Source: Amaurobius ferox
Taxonomy: Eukaryota; Arthropoda; Arachnida; Araneae; Amaurobiidae
NCBI GenBank assembly: GCA_951213105.1
Contig: OX578140.1
Location: 120,077,653-120,141,652, forward strand
Direction of reading: 5' to 3'
DNA length: 64,000 bases
Positions 22,990-33,301 of this stretch are shown here, in pieces. The notes beneath the pieces were generated by a model that saw only the letters and a list, made by a program, of their open reading frames with translations, did not search any database and was not told the DNA's origin. Each line of letters opens with the position of its first letter. Within the stretch, counting starts at the first letter, position 1. A program made the position numbers and the translations under genes.

Positions 22990-24740
22990 AGGGTTCGAAA
23001 TTATTAAGCGTAATCGGGTTTTGCACCTATAAATTTCATTTTGATGATCAAGATTTTAGACTCAGTTACAGTGCCTATAAGTAATAGTGTGACAACTGTC
23101 TATACCTTCCAATGCTCGGATCAGTTCCCAAAAAGCAGACACCACCAGATAGTACTGGTTTCGAATAAGAGATCATAAACCAAGACAAGACGTTAACATT
23201 AAAACTAATCAGAATTTAATGCAAATGAAATGGCCGATATCTTTGGAAATAACTGAAGAACTGGAGTGAAATTTGGTTTGATTATTGCAAGTGGTATACA
23301 CAAAAAGTCATTTGAATTTTAGAGAGATTGAGTTAAGGATATATTTATATCTTTAAAATTTTATTAACTCGATCCGGTGTTCGTTCAAACATTTAAGATC
23401 CAAAGTAATCAGATTCCTTTTATTACAGTAGAGTGAGATTCGGTATGACATTTTCTTCTCTGGTACATTTCAGTTCTTTCGATTCTGAAGTGTATTGGGC
23501 TGGTCAGTCATGGTCTCGAAATGGAAATATACCCGATTCTCAAGAAAAATTCGAAAATCAGCGCAAGTAGAAAATCTAAATTTAATATACCCTTTTTTTA
23601 GGGGGTTTACTTTAATTTGTTCGATTCTTAACCATATCGGGCTAGCTCGTCTTTGAAATTTACCTATGTTTTGCGGAATAACTCGACAACAGGAGTATTT
23701 AAATATTCCAAGTTTAGCATGTCCTTGTCATTTGCGGTATATTTTAACTTTTTGGATTTTTAAATACTCAACCTTAAACCTTATTGGACTGGCCCATCCT
23801 GAGCCTAACAAAAGAAATGTACTCATCTTTTGAGAATAATTCAAAAATCGAAGCAACTAGAAAGTCTGAATTTAGTATATCATTGTCTTTTGAGGTATAT
23901 TATATTTCTTCGTATTTCGAACCTTATTGATTTTGGTCCCCCCATAGAAATTTACTTGTCTTTCAAGAAAAACTCTAAAATTGGAGCAGCTAAAAAAATG
24001 TAAATTTAGTATATCAATTTCTTTTGGGATACATTTTTATTTTGATTTTGAACCTCATTGGACTAGTCCGTCTTGGGTTCACCTTTGGAATGCAATCAGT
24101 TTAGATGAATAACTCAAGAACCGAAGTAGCTAAAAATCATAAGTTCACCATGTCATTGTCTTTTCATTTTTTTTTAACTTTATCGGGCTATTCCGTTCTG
24201 AGCCAGTCATAGGAATATACTCGCCTTCTTAGAATAACTCGAAAACTAGAACGGTTAGAAAATCTAAATTTAGTATACCTTTTTCTTTTGGGTTAAAACT
24301 TAATTTGTTTGATTTTGAATCATATCGGGTAAGCCTGTTTTGGGCCTGTCTTAGGAATTCACTCGTTTTGGGGGAAATACTCGAGAACAGGAGTAGCAAA
24401 AAATTCCAGGTTTTACATGTTGTAATCTTTTGCAGTATACTTTAACTATTTGGATTTAAAACTGTATCAAGGTAGCCCGTCCTGGGCCCGACACATGAAT
24501 GTACTCTTTCTTGATTAACTCAAAAACCAGAGCAGCTAGAATATCTAAATTTAGTATATCATTGTCTTTTGGGATATTTTTTATTTCCTTAGAATTAGAA
24601 CCTTATGAATCTAGACTGATTTGGGACCGCCATAGCAATGTACTTGTTTTTTGAGAATTCAAAATCTGGAGCAGCTAGAAAATCTAAATTTAATATAGCA
24701 ATTTCTTTTGGGGAATATTTTAATTCACAGTAAATAAAAC
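22990..24740 (+). repeat. Left arm of a fold-back-like inverted repeat
   Basis: The unique outer part (about 23050-23480) is matched in reverse by 28330-28765, for example CAGTTACAGTGCCTA, AATAAGAGATCA, AATTTAATRCAAATGAAATG, TGGTGTTCGTTCAAACATTT. The inner part (23480-24740) is an array of about eight ~155-bp units. Each unit contains AACTCGARAACNRGAGYAG, then AAATCTAAATTTAGTATATC, TTGTCTTTTG and a CGGGCTAGYCCGTC-like phrase. No coding sequence is visible. A CAGGGTTCGAAATT phrase at 22988 may mark the outer edge. Confidence 0.7.
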
Positions 24741-25168
24741 TGCTACTTGTGAGAATAAAACTTTCAAAACTTCCTTAAATTAAACAGGCATATGAAAATT
24801 AGGTAACTACAATTGTTTCGAGGATGTTTTATAGCCTTCTTCATCAAGTCAAAAAAAATGTTTTCCATTAACAACAACTAATGTAGAACTCCTAAAATGC
24901 AGAAAATCAATGCTTTGGACATTGGTAAAATTCGATACAGATATTTCAAGTCTTCAAACAATATGGTTTGACAATACTTTTTTTTAATTTCAAATCAGTT
25001 AAAAGTTATGAACTTTAAAAGCTGAATATAGTCCAGGTTAAGACTTTTTGCTTTTATTCATCTATAGTATCTATAGAAGAGTATATATATCTATAGTATC
25101 TGCAGAAGATATTCTGTACATGCATTCCAGATGGGCGAACGTAAACTTTCTGTCTAGACACAGATTGT

Positions 25169-25479
25169 TGTTGTTGAGACCCAAACCGTCCGACCTACCA
25201 GAAAGGTGTACGGTAACCGTTTGGACAGCCGGGAAGTGCCACCCAATTTAGACCGGAACCCAGCGGGGGAGGCATCCACAAGGACCGTACCCTCCTTCCC
25301 CTACCACCAACCTCTTGGAAGGACTTACGGACCCATATGTTTAACGTGATCATACTCCGCATGAATACGGCGGCAGTTGTGGCAGCATGCAAATCCAGTG
25401 CGCAAACCACCGGGCTACCGCGCCCGAAATGTGCCAACAGCACGCGGTGTTCTCAGATGGTCACCCACCCAAGAACATA
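25169..25479 (-). mobile_element. Chimeric SINE: 5S rRNA 3' part fused to tRNA-SINE
   Basis: On the minus strand, from 25479, it reads ATGTTCTTGGGTGGGTGACC, then GAGAACACCGCGTGCTGTTGGC, which matches the 3' third of arthropod 5S rRNA including the box C region. After about ten bases the usual tRNA head (GGGCGCGGTAGCCCGGTGG), SINE body and GTTGTTGTTG-complement tail follow. The B box is partly deleted here. A 14-bp duplication with one mismatch, TAGACA(C/T)AGATTGT, encloses the whole unit (25155-25168, 25480-25493), arguing that 5S and tRNA parts moved together. Frames at 25195-25443 and 25337-25531 are by-products. Confidence 0.85.
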
Positions 25480-25686
25480 TAGACATAGATTGTATAATGA
25501 ATATTGCGATTTTTGGAATTCACAAATTTAAAAGATGCATTTAAAATGTTTGAAACATAGAATTATTTTATTATTATAAGTGTGCTCTGAAAATTTGACT
25601 TCAATCGGATAAAAACTCGCAGAGATAGCAACATATTTTGTGAATTTTTCTTCTGGGTAAAGAAATTATTTTCATTTTTATAACGT

Positions 25687-26251
25687 TGCTGCAGCAAAGA
25701 CATCTGATCAAAGATGCTTGGAACCTGTACTCGAATTATAAGAACGGAGCCGAAGCTAGCTTTTGCTCAGTGATTATAATGTCGGTCTTGTAAGCACTAG
25801 GTCCCGAGTTCAGTCCTGGCGATGCTCCATTCCGCCACAGTGATGATTGGACGTTTGAAACACGCAACCTTCCCCTCCAACGATCTCACCTCTCAACACG
25901 ACATGGCAGCACCACACGGAGTCAGAGGCCTTGCCACTCCCTTCCTGGTTGACAACGACTGACATCACGCGCCCGAGGCAACATGCTTCCCGGCCTTCAG
26001 CCCCTCAACTGCATTTCGGGGGGACACGCGGGGTTTTTCTCAGCGGCCCCCCTCCTCGCCGAAATTAGACAAGGGCCTTCTCATCAGGTGAGGGAGTGTG
26101 CGGCAGCAAAGACATCTGATCAAAGATGCTTGGAACCTGTACCCGAATTATAAGAATGGAGCCGAAGCTAGCTTTTGCTCAGTGATTATAATGTCAGTCT
26201 TGTAAGCACTAGGTCCCGAGTTCGGCCCTGGCGATGCTCCTTTCCACCACA
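25687..26251 (+). mobile_element. 565-bp LTR-like miniature element with tRNA-like LTRs
   Basis: Two 153-bp direct repeats (25687-25839 and 26099-26251) start TGC(T/G)GCAGCAAAGAC and end TTCC(G/A)CCACA, so each has TG...CA ends. They differ at about 7 positions. The target duplication is ACGT (25683-25686, 26252-26255), or AACGT if shifted. A purine-rich GGTGAGGGAG lies just before the second repeat, like a polypurine tract. Each repeat holds an ~83-base tRNA-like stretch (25741-25824): GGAGC...GCTCC ends, A-box-like TTGCTCAGTGA, an anticodon-arm-like GGTCTTGTAAGC and B-box-like GAGTTC(A/G)G(T/C)CC. The 259-bp interior is G+C-rich and non-coding. Alternative: a tandem SINE dimer cut short. 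Confidence 0.65.
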
Positions 26252-26552
26252 ACGTCAAATATTTTTATTTACATGTTAGCGAATAGCAGCGTGTTTATTT
26301 GGGGAACATAAAAAAAGTTTATTTAGGTCATATCAAAAGCTTATTGGTAATATTTAAGCAAATGCTTATTTAGGACCCAGGCATTGCCAGGTACATTTCC
26401 TAGTACTAAATAAAGACAACGGCATATGAAATTTTGACTTTTTCAGTAAAGATATGCCAAATTTGAGCTTTCTAGTTGCTTTCTGTTGACCAAGGTTCAA
26501 AATATAAAGAATTAAAATATACTGCAAAAGAAAATGATATACTAAACATCAG

Positions 26553-27646
26553 TTTAATACACTGGAAAAGTTTTGTGATGAAAAGGAAATTCCTTTTAAT
26601 AATATTTTGTCAGTTGCTACGGATGGCGCACCGGCTATGACAGGGCGTCACAAAGGCTTCATAGCGTGCTTAAAAAATAAAGTTCCTGACGTGCTTGCTG
26701 TGCATTGCGTAATTCATCGCCAGCATTTGGTTGCGAAAAATTTGAGTGAACGCCTCCATACATCACTGCAATATGTTATCAGGGCAGTTAATAAAATCAG
26801 AAGTAACTCGTTGAATGACATATTATTTAGTCAGCTTTGCATTGCCAATGATGAAGATTTCAACCGATTGCTGCTTCACACAGAGGTGCGCTGGCTGTCA
26901 AAAGGTACTTGTTTGACTCGATTTTACAATCTGTTTGGGTCTGTGATAGAGTTCCTAGGAAACAAAGACATGGAATTGCGCGACAACCTTATCTCATCAA
27001 AGAACGATACTGTGTACTTGACAGACTTGTATAAATTGTTTAATGATGTCAATCTCCAACTTCAAGACGACGACTTAAACTTGATTAAGACAAAAAATAG
27101 AGTTGCTGCTTTCGTGTCCAAACTGCTGTAAAAGAAATATCGGCAGACGCGAATTCAATAACTTCACAAATTTATCAGCAGTATCATTCAAGCACGACGA
27201 CTTGCTTGTTTACTGTCAACACTTGGAAAACCTCCACAGTGATTTCAAGGAACGATTCCAGGACATTTTAAACATGGACATACCAGACTGGGTTTTGGAC
27301 CCTTTTTCAAATGTCAACACAGCAGGATCATCCCAGTTAGAAGAAGAACTAATAGAACTGACGACAAATGAGGAATTAATTCAAGAATGGCTACCAAGAA
27401 TTTTGGTTGCAGAAGCCGATTTTGCAACTGTACCCAGGATTATGGTCGATTGTTCAACGATTTCTGATAGCATTCCCATCTTCCTATTTAGCTGAATGTG
27501 GATTTAGTGCTGTAGCAACATTGGTAACTAAAAATAGAAATCGGCTCCATGTTACTGAACGCGGCGACTTACGGTTGTTTTTAAGTAAAATCGAGACTGA
27601 TATTAACAAACTCCTTAAAATGCATCAAATTCAACCTTCTCATTAG
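26553..27646 (+). pseudogene. hAT transposase pseudogene (ZBED5/SCAND3-like)
   Basis: Three frames give a nearly continuous C-terminal two-thirds. The first (to ~27125) reads FCDEKEIPFNNILSVATDGA, then GRHKGF, AVHCVIHRQHLVAKNLSERL and LLLHTEVRWLSKG. The second (27103 on) reads RNIGRREFNNF and PDWVLDPFSNV. The third (27407 on) reads LYPGLWSIVQRFLIAFPSSY, ECGFSAVATLVTKNRNRL and LRLFLSKIETDI, the hAT dimerisation domain. Two frameshifts (near 27125 and 27410) and the missing N-terminus make it inactive. These transposases cut hAT ends. The copy sits in the right fold-back arm and is older than or of similar age to its host. Confidence 0.88.
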
Positions 27647-27849
27647 ATAAGTTATAAATTCAATGTCTTTTGAATGTTAATAAAAATACTTTTCAATATA
27701 ATTAAGTATTAGTTTTAATTGTTCTCATTGAAACAGTCTTCTTTAAACTCAGAAATAGGATAGGGCCATATCCTATCTTACGACTATAGTATATAATATT
27801 ACATGTTTAAATAAAATCGTGGCAATAGCTGTTTCAGATTCGCAAGTAA

Positions 27850-27933
27850 AAAAAATTGGGGGGGGGGGGGGGCATTAGGAAAAAAAATATTCTCAAAGTG
27901 GACGGTGGACAAAAAAAGGTTGAGAACCTATGG
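27850..27933 (+). mobile_element. 3' terminus of the hAT copy
   Basis: The sequence GGACAAAAAAAGGTTGAGAA followed by CC is the complement of the GGTTCTCAACCTTTTTTGTCC end typical of this hAT group. It closes the pseudogene at 26553-27646 and abuts array sequence of the fold-back arm. A G homopolymer (27858-27872) lies just inside. No matching 5' end is visible, so the copy is 5'-truncated. Confidence 0.7.
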
Positions 27934-29450
27934 TCTAGCCCGATAAGGATCAAAATATGAAAAAATACAATATACCCCAAAGAACAATTATATACTAATT
28001 TAGACATTCTAGATGCTCCAATTTTTGAGTTATTCTAAAAACAAAACAAGTACATTCCTTTTGTTGGGCTCAGGATAGGCTACCCCAATAAGGTCTTAAA
28101 TTCAAATAGTTAAAATATACCACAAATGACAAGGACATGCTAAACATGGAATTTTTACATACTCCTGTTCTCAAATTATTCCACAATAACAGGTGAGTTA
28201 CTTAGCGGGCCCAAGATGGGCTAACTCGATACAGTTCAAAATCGAAAGAATTAAAATATACACCAGTAGAAAATATATAAAATTAAAATTTTTCAATTAT
28301 TCTCAAATAACAGCCACCTTCCCATGACGGACCCAAGACGAACTAGCCCAATAAGCTTTAAAATCAAAAGAACTGAAACGTACTGAACATCATATCGAAT
28401 TTCATGCTACTGCGATGAATGGAATCTGATTATTTTCAACCTCAAATGTTTGAACGAACACCAGTTCAAGTTACATAAAATTTTAAAAATAGAAATATAT
28501 CCTAACTCAATCTCTCTGAAAATCCCATGCCTTTTTGTGTATACTACTGGCAATAACCAAACAAATTTCACACCAATTCTTCAGTAATTTTCAAAGATAT
28601 TGATCATTTCATTTGTATTAAATTCAGATTAGTTTTAATGTTATTGCCTTAGCTTTTGATCTCTTATTTGAAACCAGCACCATCTGCCAATGGCTGCTTT
28701 TAAGAAACCGGCGTTTCACCTCAGATAGGACACTATCTCTTCTAGGCACTGTAACTCAGTCGTCATTTTTGATGCCAAACTTATTCATTTCTTTCTGTAT
28801 ATATGATGCAAATTTCGACTAACTGTTTATTCTTTCATCCAACAATCCAACCAAGACACATCGTGAATTACATGTGCCTACACAGTGGGTAAAAAGCAGG
28901 GCTGCTAATAAAGGCGATTTATTTTGTGAGCTGCATAACTAAAACAATAAATAAATAATTTTGAAATTGCACCCAAGTTGAACATTTTTGCAACTGAAGA
29001 GAAATGGTTATGTGCCATTGACGATTTGCTTTTTGCTCCTAATTTCTAACTCTGCTTATATAATTCTCAGAGTTTATCAAACTTTTCAAAGAAATACCTA
29101 ACCTCTAAAATATAACATAAAATGAAACTGTAAATATCTCTGGTAATTCATGTTAAACAATAGATCTTAAATAAATTCTAAATCAATGCACGAACAGTCT
29201 TGAAATAATTTAACTTACTGAGACACAAAACAGAATATATGATGCCAAGACGGGGATCGGAATAGAAGAAAAGTGCTAGATTGGCCAATTTTGCATACAT
29301 GCATAATGAAGCTAGGTAAGGTACCATCTGTACAGCTCCTGAAAAATAATGAAAACTTTATAGCTATACAGAAAACTGAAGTATATATGGCACATAGTTG
29401 GATGGACTTTGCTTCTCTGTAAACACTATTTTATATGCAGTACCTTGGCA

Positions 29451-29483
<33 letters not shown>

Positions 29484-29584
29484 ATTAATATCAGTTAATA
29501 ACTACAGTACTACAGATTCAATATAGAACTTACATTTGTAAATTTGCGCATATGCAGCAGATATTTTACAATGTGTCAATAATA

Positions 29585-32180
29585 AATAAGATAAAATTAA
29601 AAATAAAAATAAAATAGTTATACTAATTTAAAACATGATAAGTGTCATACCCTGGTTCAAAAACAATACGGAGGAAAATTAATTAAATATGATATGATAG
29701 GAAATATCAGACAAAAGGAAAACAATGCTACCATAAAAGACAAAATGATCTAAATTTCAAATATGAATATTACACATGAATTTCTCAGCATTCAAGAGCG
29801 AAGCATACTAATCAAGTTCAAACAACAAAGGATTATCAAAATCTGGAGGCTCAAAATATTAAAATGACAAAATAAGAGAAAAGATACAATCCGAAAATAT
29901 GAAATAGGATAGAAGCTCTGTGAATCCAGCTTATCAAGGATCTTTGCATCCACAGAGGTTCCAAATGTGTTTCGCTCAACGATACAGCCACATGGCCGAA
30001 ATAACGTCAAAAGATCCGACACATTTCCAGACAATAACATTAACGAAAATAACAAAAATAAGCAAAAGGAAATTGGAAGGAATATAATGAAAGTGCATTA
30101 AGCAAACATATAAGCAATCTAACCAACAATCCACAATGATTCAGATAGAATAGAAGTCTTACCTTTCTTCACCATTATACAAGACACATTTTCGTTGCAC
30201 TAAACAAAGTATTAGGAAAGAGTACAAGAGAACGCCATCTGATGAGAATTATAGGAAATACTTCTGCATGTTTAACCAAAGGACTATACAAATTTATAAG
30301 TTTCAAACCCAAAAATTAGAGATATAAAGATAAAATAAAAAAATAAAAAATATATATATATATATAAAAAAAAAAAAAAAACTATGCGCAATAAACTAAG
30401 TAATAATTAATAATTAACAATTATATAATATGTATCCAAATCTTATTATTAAGAAAATAAAATCTCAAAGAATATTTTAAAGTTCAAAGTATACAATAGC
30501 AATTTCAAATTAGACTAAAACAATAAATAATATATTATAAATAGTATTCAAAATTTCTAAAGTGATATTTAACAAAATTAACTGGATATGATTCATTCTT
30601 ACAGTATCGAAATAAATCTGCAAGATGATTACTGTATTGTGTATTTTCACATAACCTAAAAATCCTATGAAATTGATTTATTAAAATATTTTTATATACC
30701 TGTTTACTCATACATGAGTTAAAATTGATTATCTTGTGAATTTTAAAAGGAAAACTTTTTCTTTTATCATAAATGTTTGACAAAAATGAATATTCATTAT
30801 CAAGAGATAGAGTTAAATCTAAGAAATTAACGCTAGACGAGAAGTTGCTTTCGTTTGGTAAAAGGGATAGATTTGGGGGATAAAAATCAAAATCTATATC
30901 ATTTGATGAGGGAGCTATTTTAATGAGAATAACATCGTCAATATATCTGTAGAATGTATATGCAGAGTTTATAAAATTTGACTCGTAGAAGTGTAGATAA
31001 AGATTTGCGAGAGCTGAACTGGCAGAGCCACCCTGTGGAACACCCTTAATTTGCATATAAATTTTATTGCCTTGCATCAAGTAATTATTAAAAATTACAC
31101 ACTTGAGAAGGTGGTGCACGAAAGAATGATCTATATTCAAATTTTGTCTATTATAGAAAGATTTAATAATATCCCAAGTTACTTTATATAGATCTTTTAT
31201 GTCAATATTGTTGAAAAGGTCCTTAAAGTCATACGTTTTAAAACCCAAAATATTAATCGTATCCAACTTTTGAATTAATTGATAACTGTTATTGATAATA
31301 TGAGAAGTTGAATTATCATTTATATTAGAGATGATTTTATTAAGAATAACCAAAAGAGATTTACTAGCTACAGTTGCATATGATTTATGTCCTATAGTTA
31401 CAGATCTAAAAGAGATAGGATTTTTATGAAATTTTGGGATCATGACAATATAAGGGAATCTTAGATTCTTGCAAGGTAATTTTAATAATTTATGAAAAGC
31501 AATAATTTTCTTAGATATGGATGTTGCTGAAGAATCAATTTTTTTAAAAATATCATTGTGATTTAAGAAATCGTTTAAGATTTATACATAATATTTTTTA
31601 CATATGATGGCGTAATTGTTGGCAGCTTTATCCACATATGTGATGACAAATTGTGATTTTAGTTCATTAATTTCCTGCTTCAAGTTTGTACAGTTAAATG
31701 TAGGTTTAGTTTTAGGCAAGTTACCTAAAAGATGTTTGATGTTTGTCAGAATGCTAACCTTCCACATATCGAAAGCTTCAATAGGATAGTTTTTACTGCA
31801 AGCAATTTTGTATATGAATTTTTCTAGATCAATATTTAGTTGTTTAATCAAAAGAGAGTGATTTAATGTATTTTGGATTCGGAATTTGGTACCATAAAGC
31901 ATAAGATTTTTAAGTGCTACATTTTGAACAATATTGAGATCACCAGTAATTATGTGTTTATGATTGCTGTCTATATATTTAGAATAGTTTGGCTGGTTAC
32001 AGACACATAGTAAATTGGGAGAGAAATTTTGATTCATAAAAGATTTAGATATATCATTGTAATTGAAAATTTGCCTACCTAAAGGGGTATTATATTTAAA
32101 TGTTTTGAAAATTTGAGTATTAGGAACAGGAAAGCAGTGTTTATACTGCTGAAATAAATAATTAAAATTTATATTATTGT
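29585..32180 (-). mobile_element. Penelope-like retroelement, minus copy, 5'-truncated
   Basis: It holds the RT reading frame (32170-30535) and a 3' non-coding part to about 29585. The 3' part from 30941 down to 29585 is repeated almost exactly in the plus copy (32194-32818 joined to 36001-36775), including an 87-codon frame identical in both copies (29792-30055, 36300-36563). That frame has no recognised domain. The 5' end at ~32180 abuts the plus copy head to head. No target duplication was found. Confidence 0.85.
30535..32170 (-). pseudogene. Penelope-like reverse transcriptase with one stop codon
   Basis: Reading from 32170 the frame shows FQQYKHCFPVPNTQ, a CVCNQPNYSKYID motif, HKHIITGDLNIVQN, and YGTKFR, then FVITYVDKAANNYAIICKKY. 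A single TAA at 31582-31584 interrupts. The same frame goes on with LRFPYIVMIPKFHKNPISFR, the motif B-like QIKGVPQGGSASSALANLYL and the catalytic FYRYIDDVILI, ending NFEYYL at 30537. These are Penelope-type RT features. No GIY-YIG endonuclease follows the RT; it may lie upstream, as in EN-first (Naiad-type) elements, or be absent, but the 5' end is missing. Except for the stop the frame is intact. Confidence 0.85.
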
Positions 32181-32193
32181 AAAGTGAATGATG

Positions 32194-32818
32194 TTGACGA
32201 TGTTATTCTCATTAAAATAGCTCCCTCATCAAATGATATAGATTTTGATTTTTATCCCCCAAATCTATCCCTTTTACCAAACGAAAGCAACTTCTCGTCT
32301 AGCGTTAATTTCTTAGATTTAACTCTATCTCTTGATAATGAATATTCATTTTTGTCAAACATTTATGATAAAAGAAAAAGTTTTCCTTTTAAAATTCACA
32401 AGATAATCAATTTTAACTCATGTATGAGTAAACAGGTATATAAAAATATTTTAATAAATCAATTTCATAGGATTTTTAGGTTATGTGAAAATACACAATA
32501 CAGTAATCATCTTGCAGATTTATTTCGATACTGTAAGAATGAATCATATCCAGTTAATTTTGTTAAATATCACTTTAGAAATTTTGAATACTATTTATAA
32601 TATATTATTTATTGTTTTAGTCTAATTTGAAATTGCTATTGTATACTTTGAACTTTAAAATATTCTTTGAGATTTTATTTTCTTAATAATAAGATTTGGA
32701 TACATATTATATAATTGTTAATTATTAATTATTACTTAGTTTATTGCGCATAAATTTTTATTTTTTATTTTTTATTTTTTATTTTTATTTTTTTTTTATT
32801 ATTATTATTTTATATATA
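32194..32818 (+). mobile_element. Penelope-like plus copy, part 1 (RT C-terminus)
   Basis: It begins at TTGACGATGTTATTCTC, inside the catalytic YIDD motif, so it is 5'-truncated. The reading frame (to 32600) continues DDVILIKIAPSSNDIDFDFY and ends NFEYYL, identical to the minus copy at the protein level as far as I compared. After the stop the 3' region continues to a T-rich tract, where a Tigger element (32819-35998) is inserted. Confidence 0.85.
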
Positions 32819-33301
32819 CAGTAGGTGCCGCTTAATGTGATCGCGGATAATGTTATCATTCGTTTAATGTTATCAGAATCGCGAAGTCCCGAACGCTTGT
32901 ATATTAACACATGTAAAAAAAATCGGTTTTTGTAATCGGTTTTGCCTTCGTTTATTATTATCACTTTATCACTTCACTTTCGTCGTTCTTGTACCATTTT
33001 CGAATTTTTTTTTTCATTCTCTCAACAAAAAATCCAAACTCCATATACGTAAAAGTAAAGGGAGAATTCCCAAACTGGGGCCCTTTGTGCAGAAATCGCA
33101 CGTGCAGGAATCGCGGCGCTTGGGGCCAGCTCTGCAGGTGGTGATTTCTCTCCCCCTTTGAGAATGGTGTGGGCGTAGGAAAAGCCTTGAGTTCTTTTCT
33201 TATCAGTAAGCAAAGTTCTTGGACTGTTATAAGCTGTAGAATTTTTTCTCTCTGTAAAGTTGCATTTCAAACTTTATTGCAGATGGTCAAGCATTTTAGC
33301 A

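Larger units (their letters stand above)
26440..28770 (-). repeat. Right arm of the fold-back-like repeat, split by hAT
   Basis: On the minus strand the order matches the left arm: unique outer part (28765-28330), then array units (28330-27940), then, beyond the hAT insertion, another unit at 26545-26440. The right arm is shorter than the left (fewer ~155-bp units). Identity to the left arm looks like 75-80 percent. The arms enclose the SINE at 25169 and the miniature element at 25687. From 28790 to 29580 there is no further feature except a TA microsatellite at about 29452-29475. Confidence 0.65.

Noticed and set aside
29792..30055. 87-codon frame in the Penelope 3' region as a second protein
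   Set aside because: It is identical in both arms only because the arms are nearly identical; no domain or independent conservation is visible.
30230..30280. CTGATGAG...GAAA near the Penelope 3' region as a hammerhead ribozyme
   Set aside because: Penelope-like elements can carry hammerheads, but here the bases between the two motifs do not form stem II and no stem I partner is evident.
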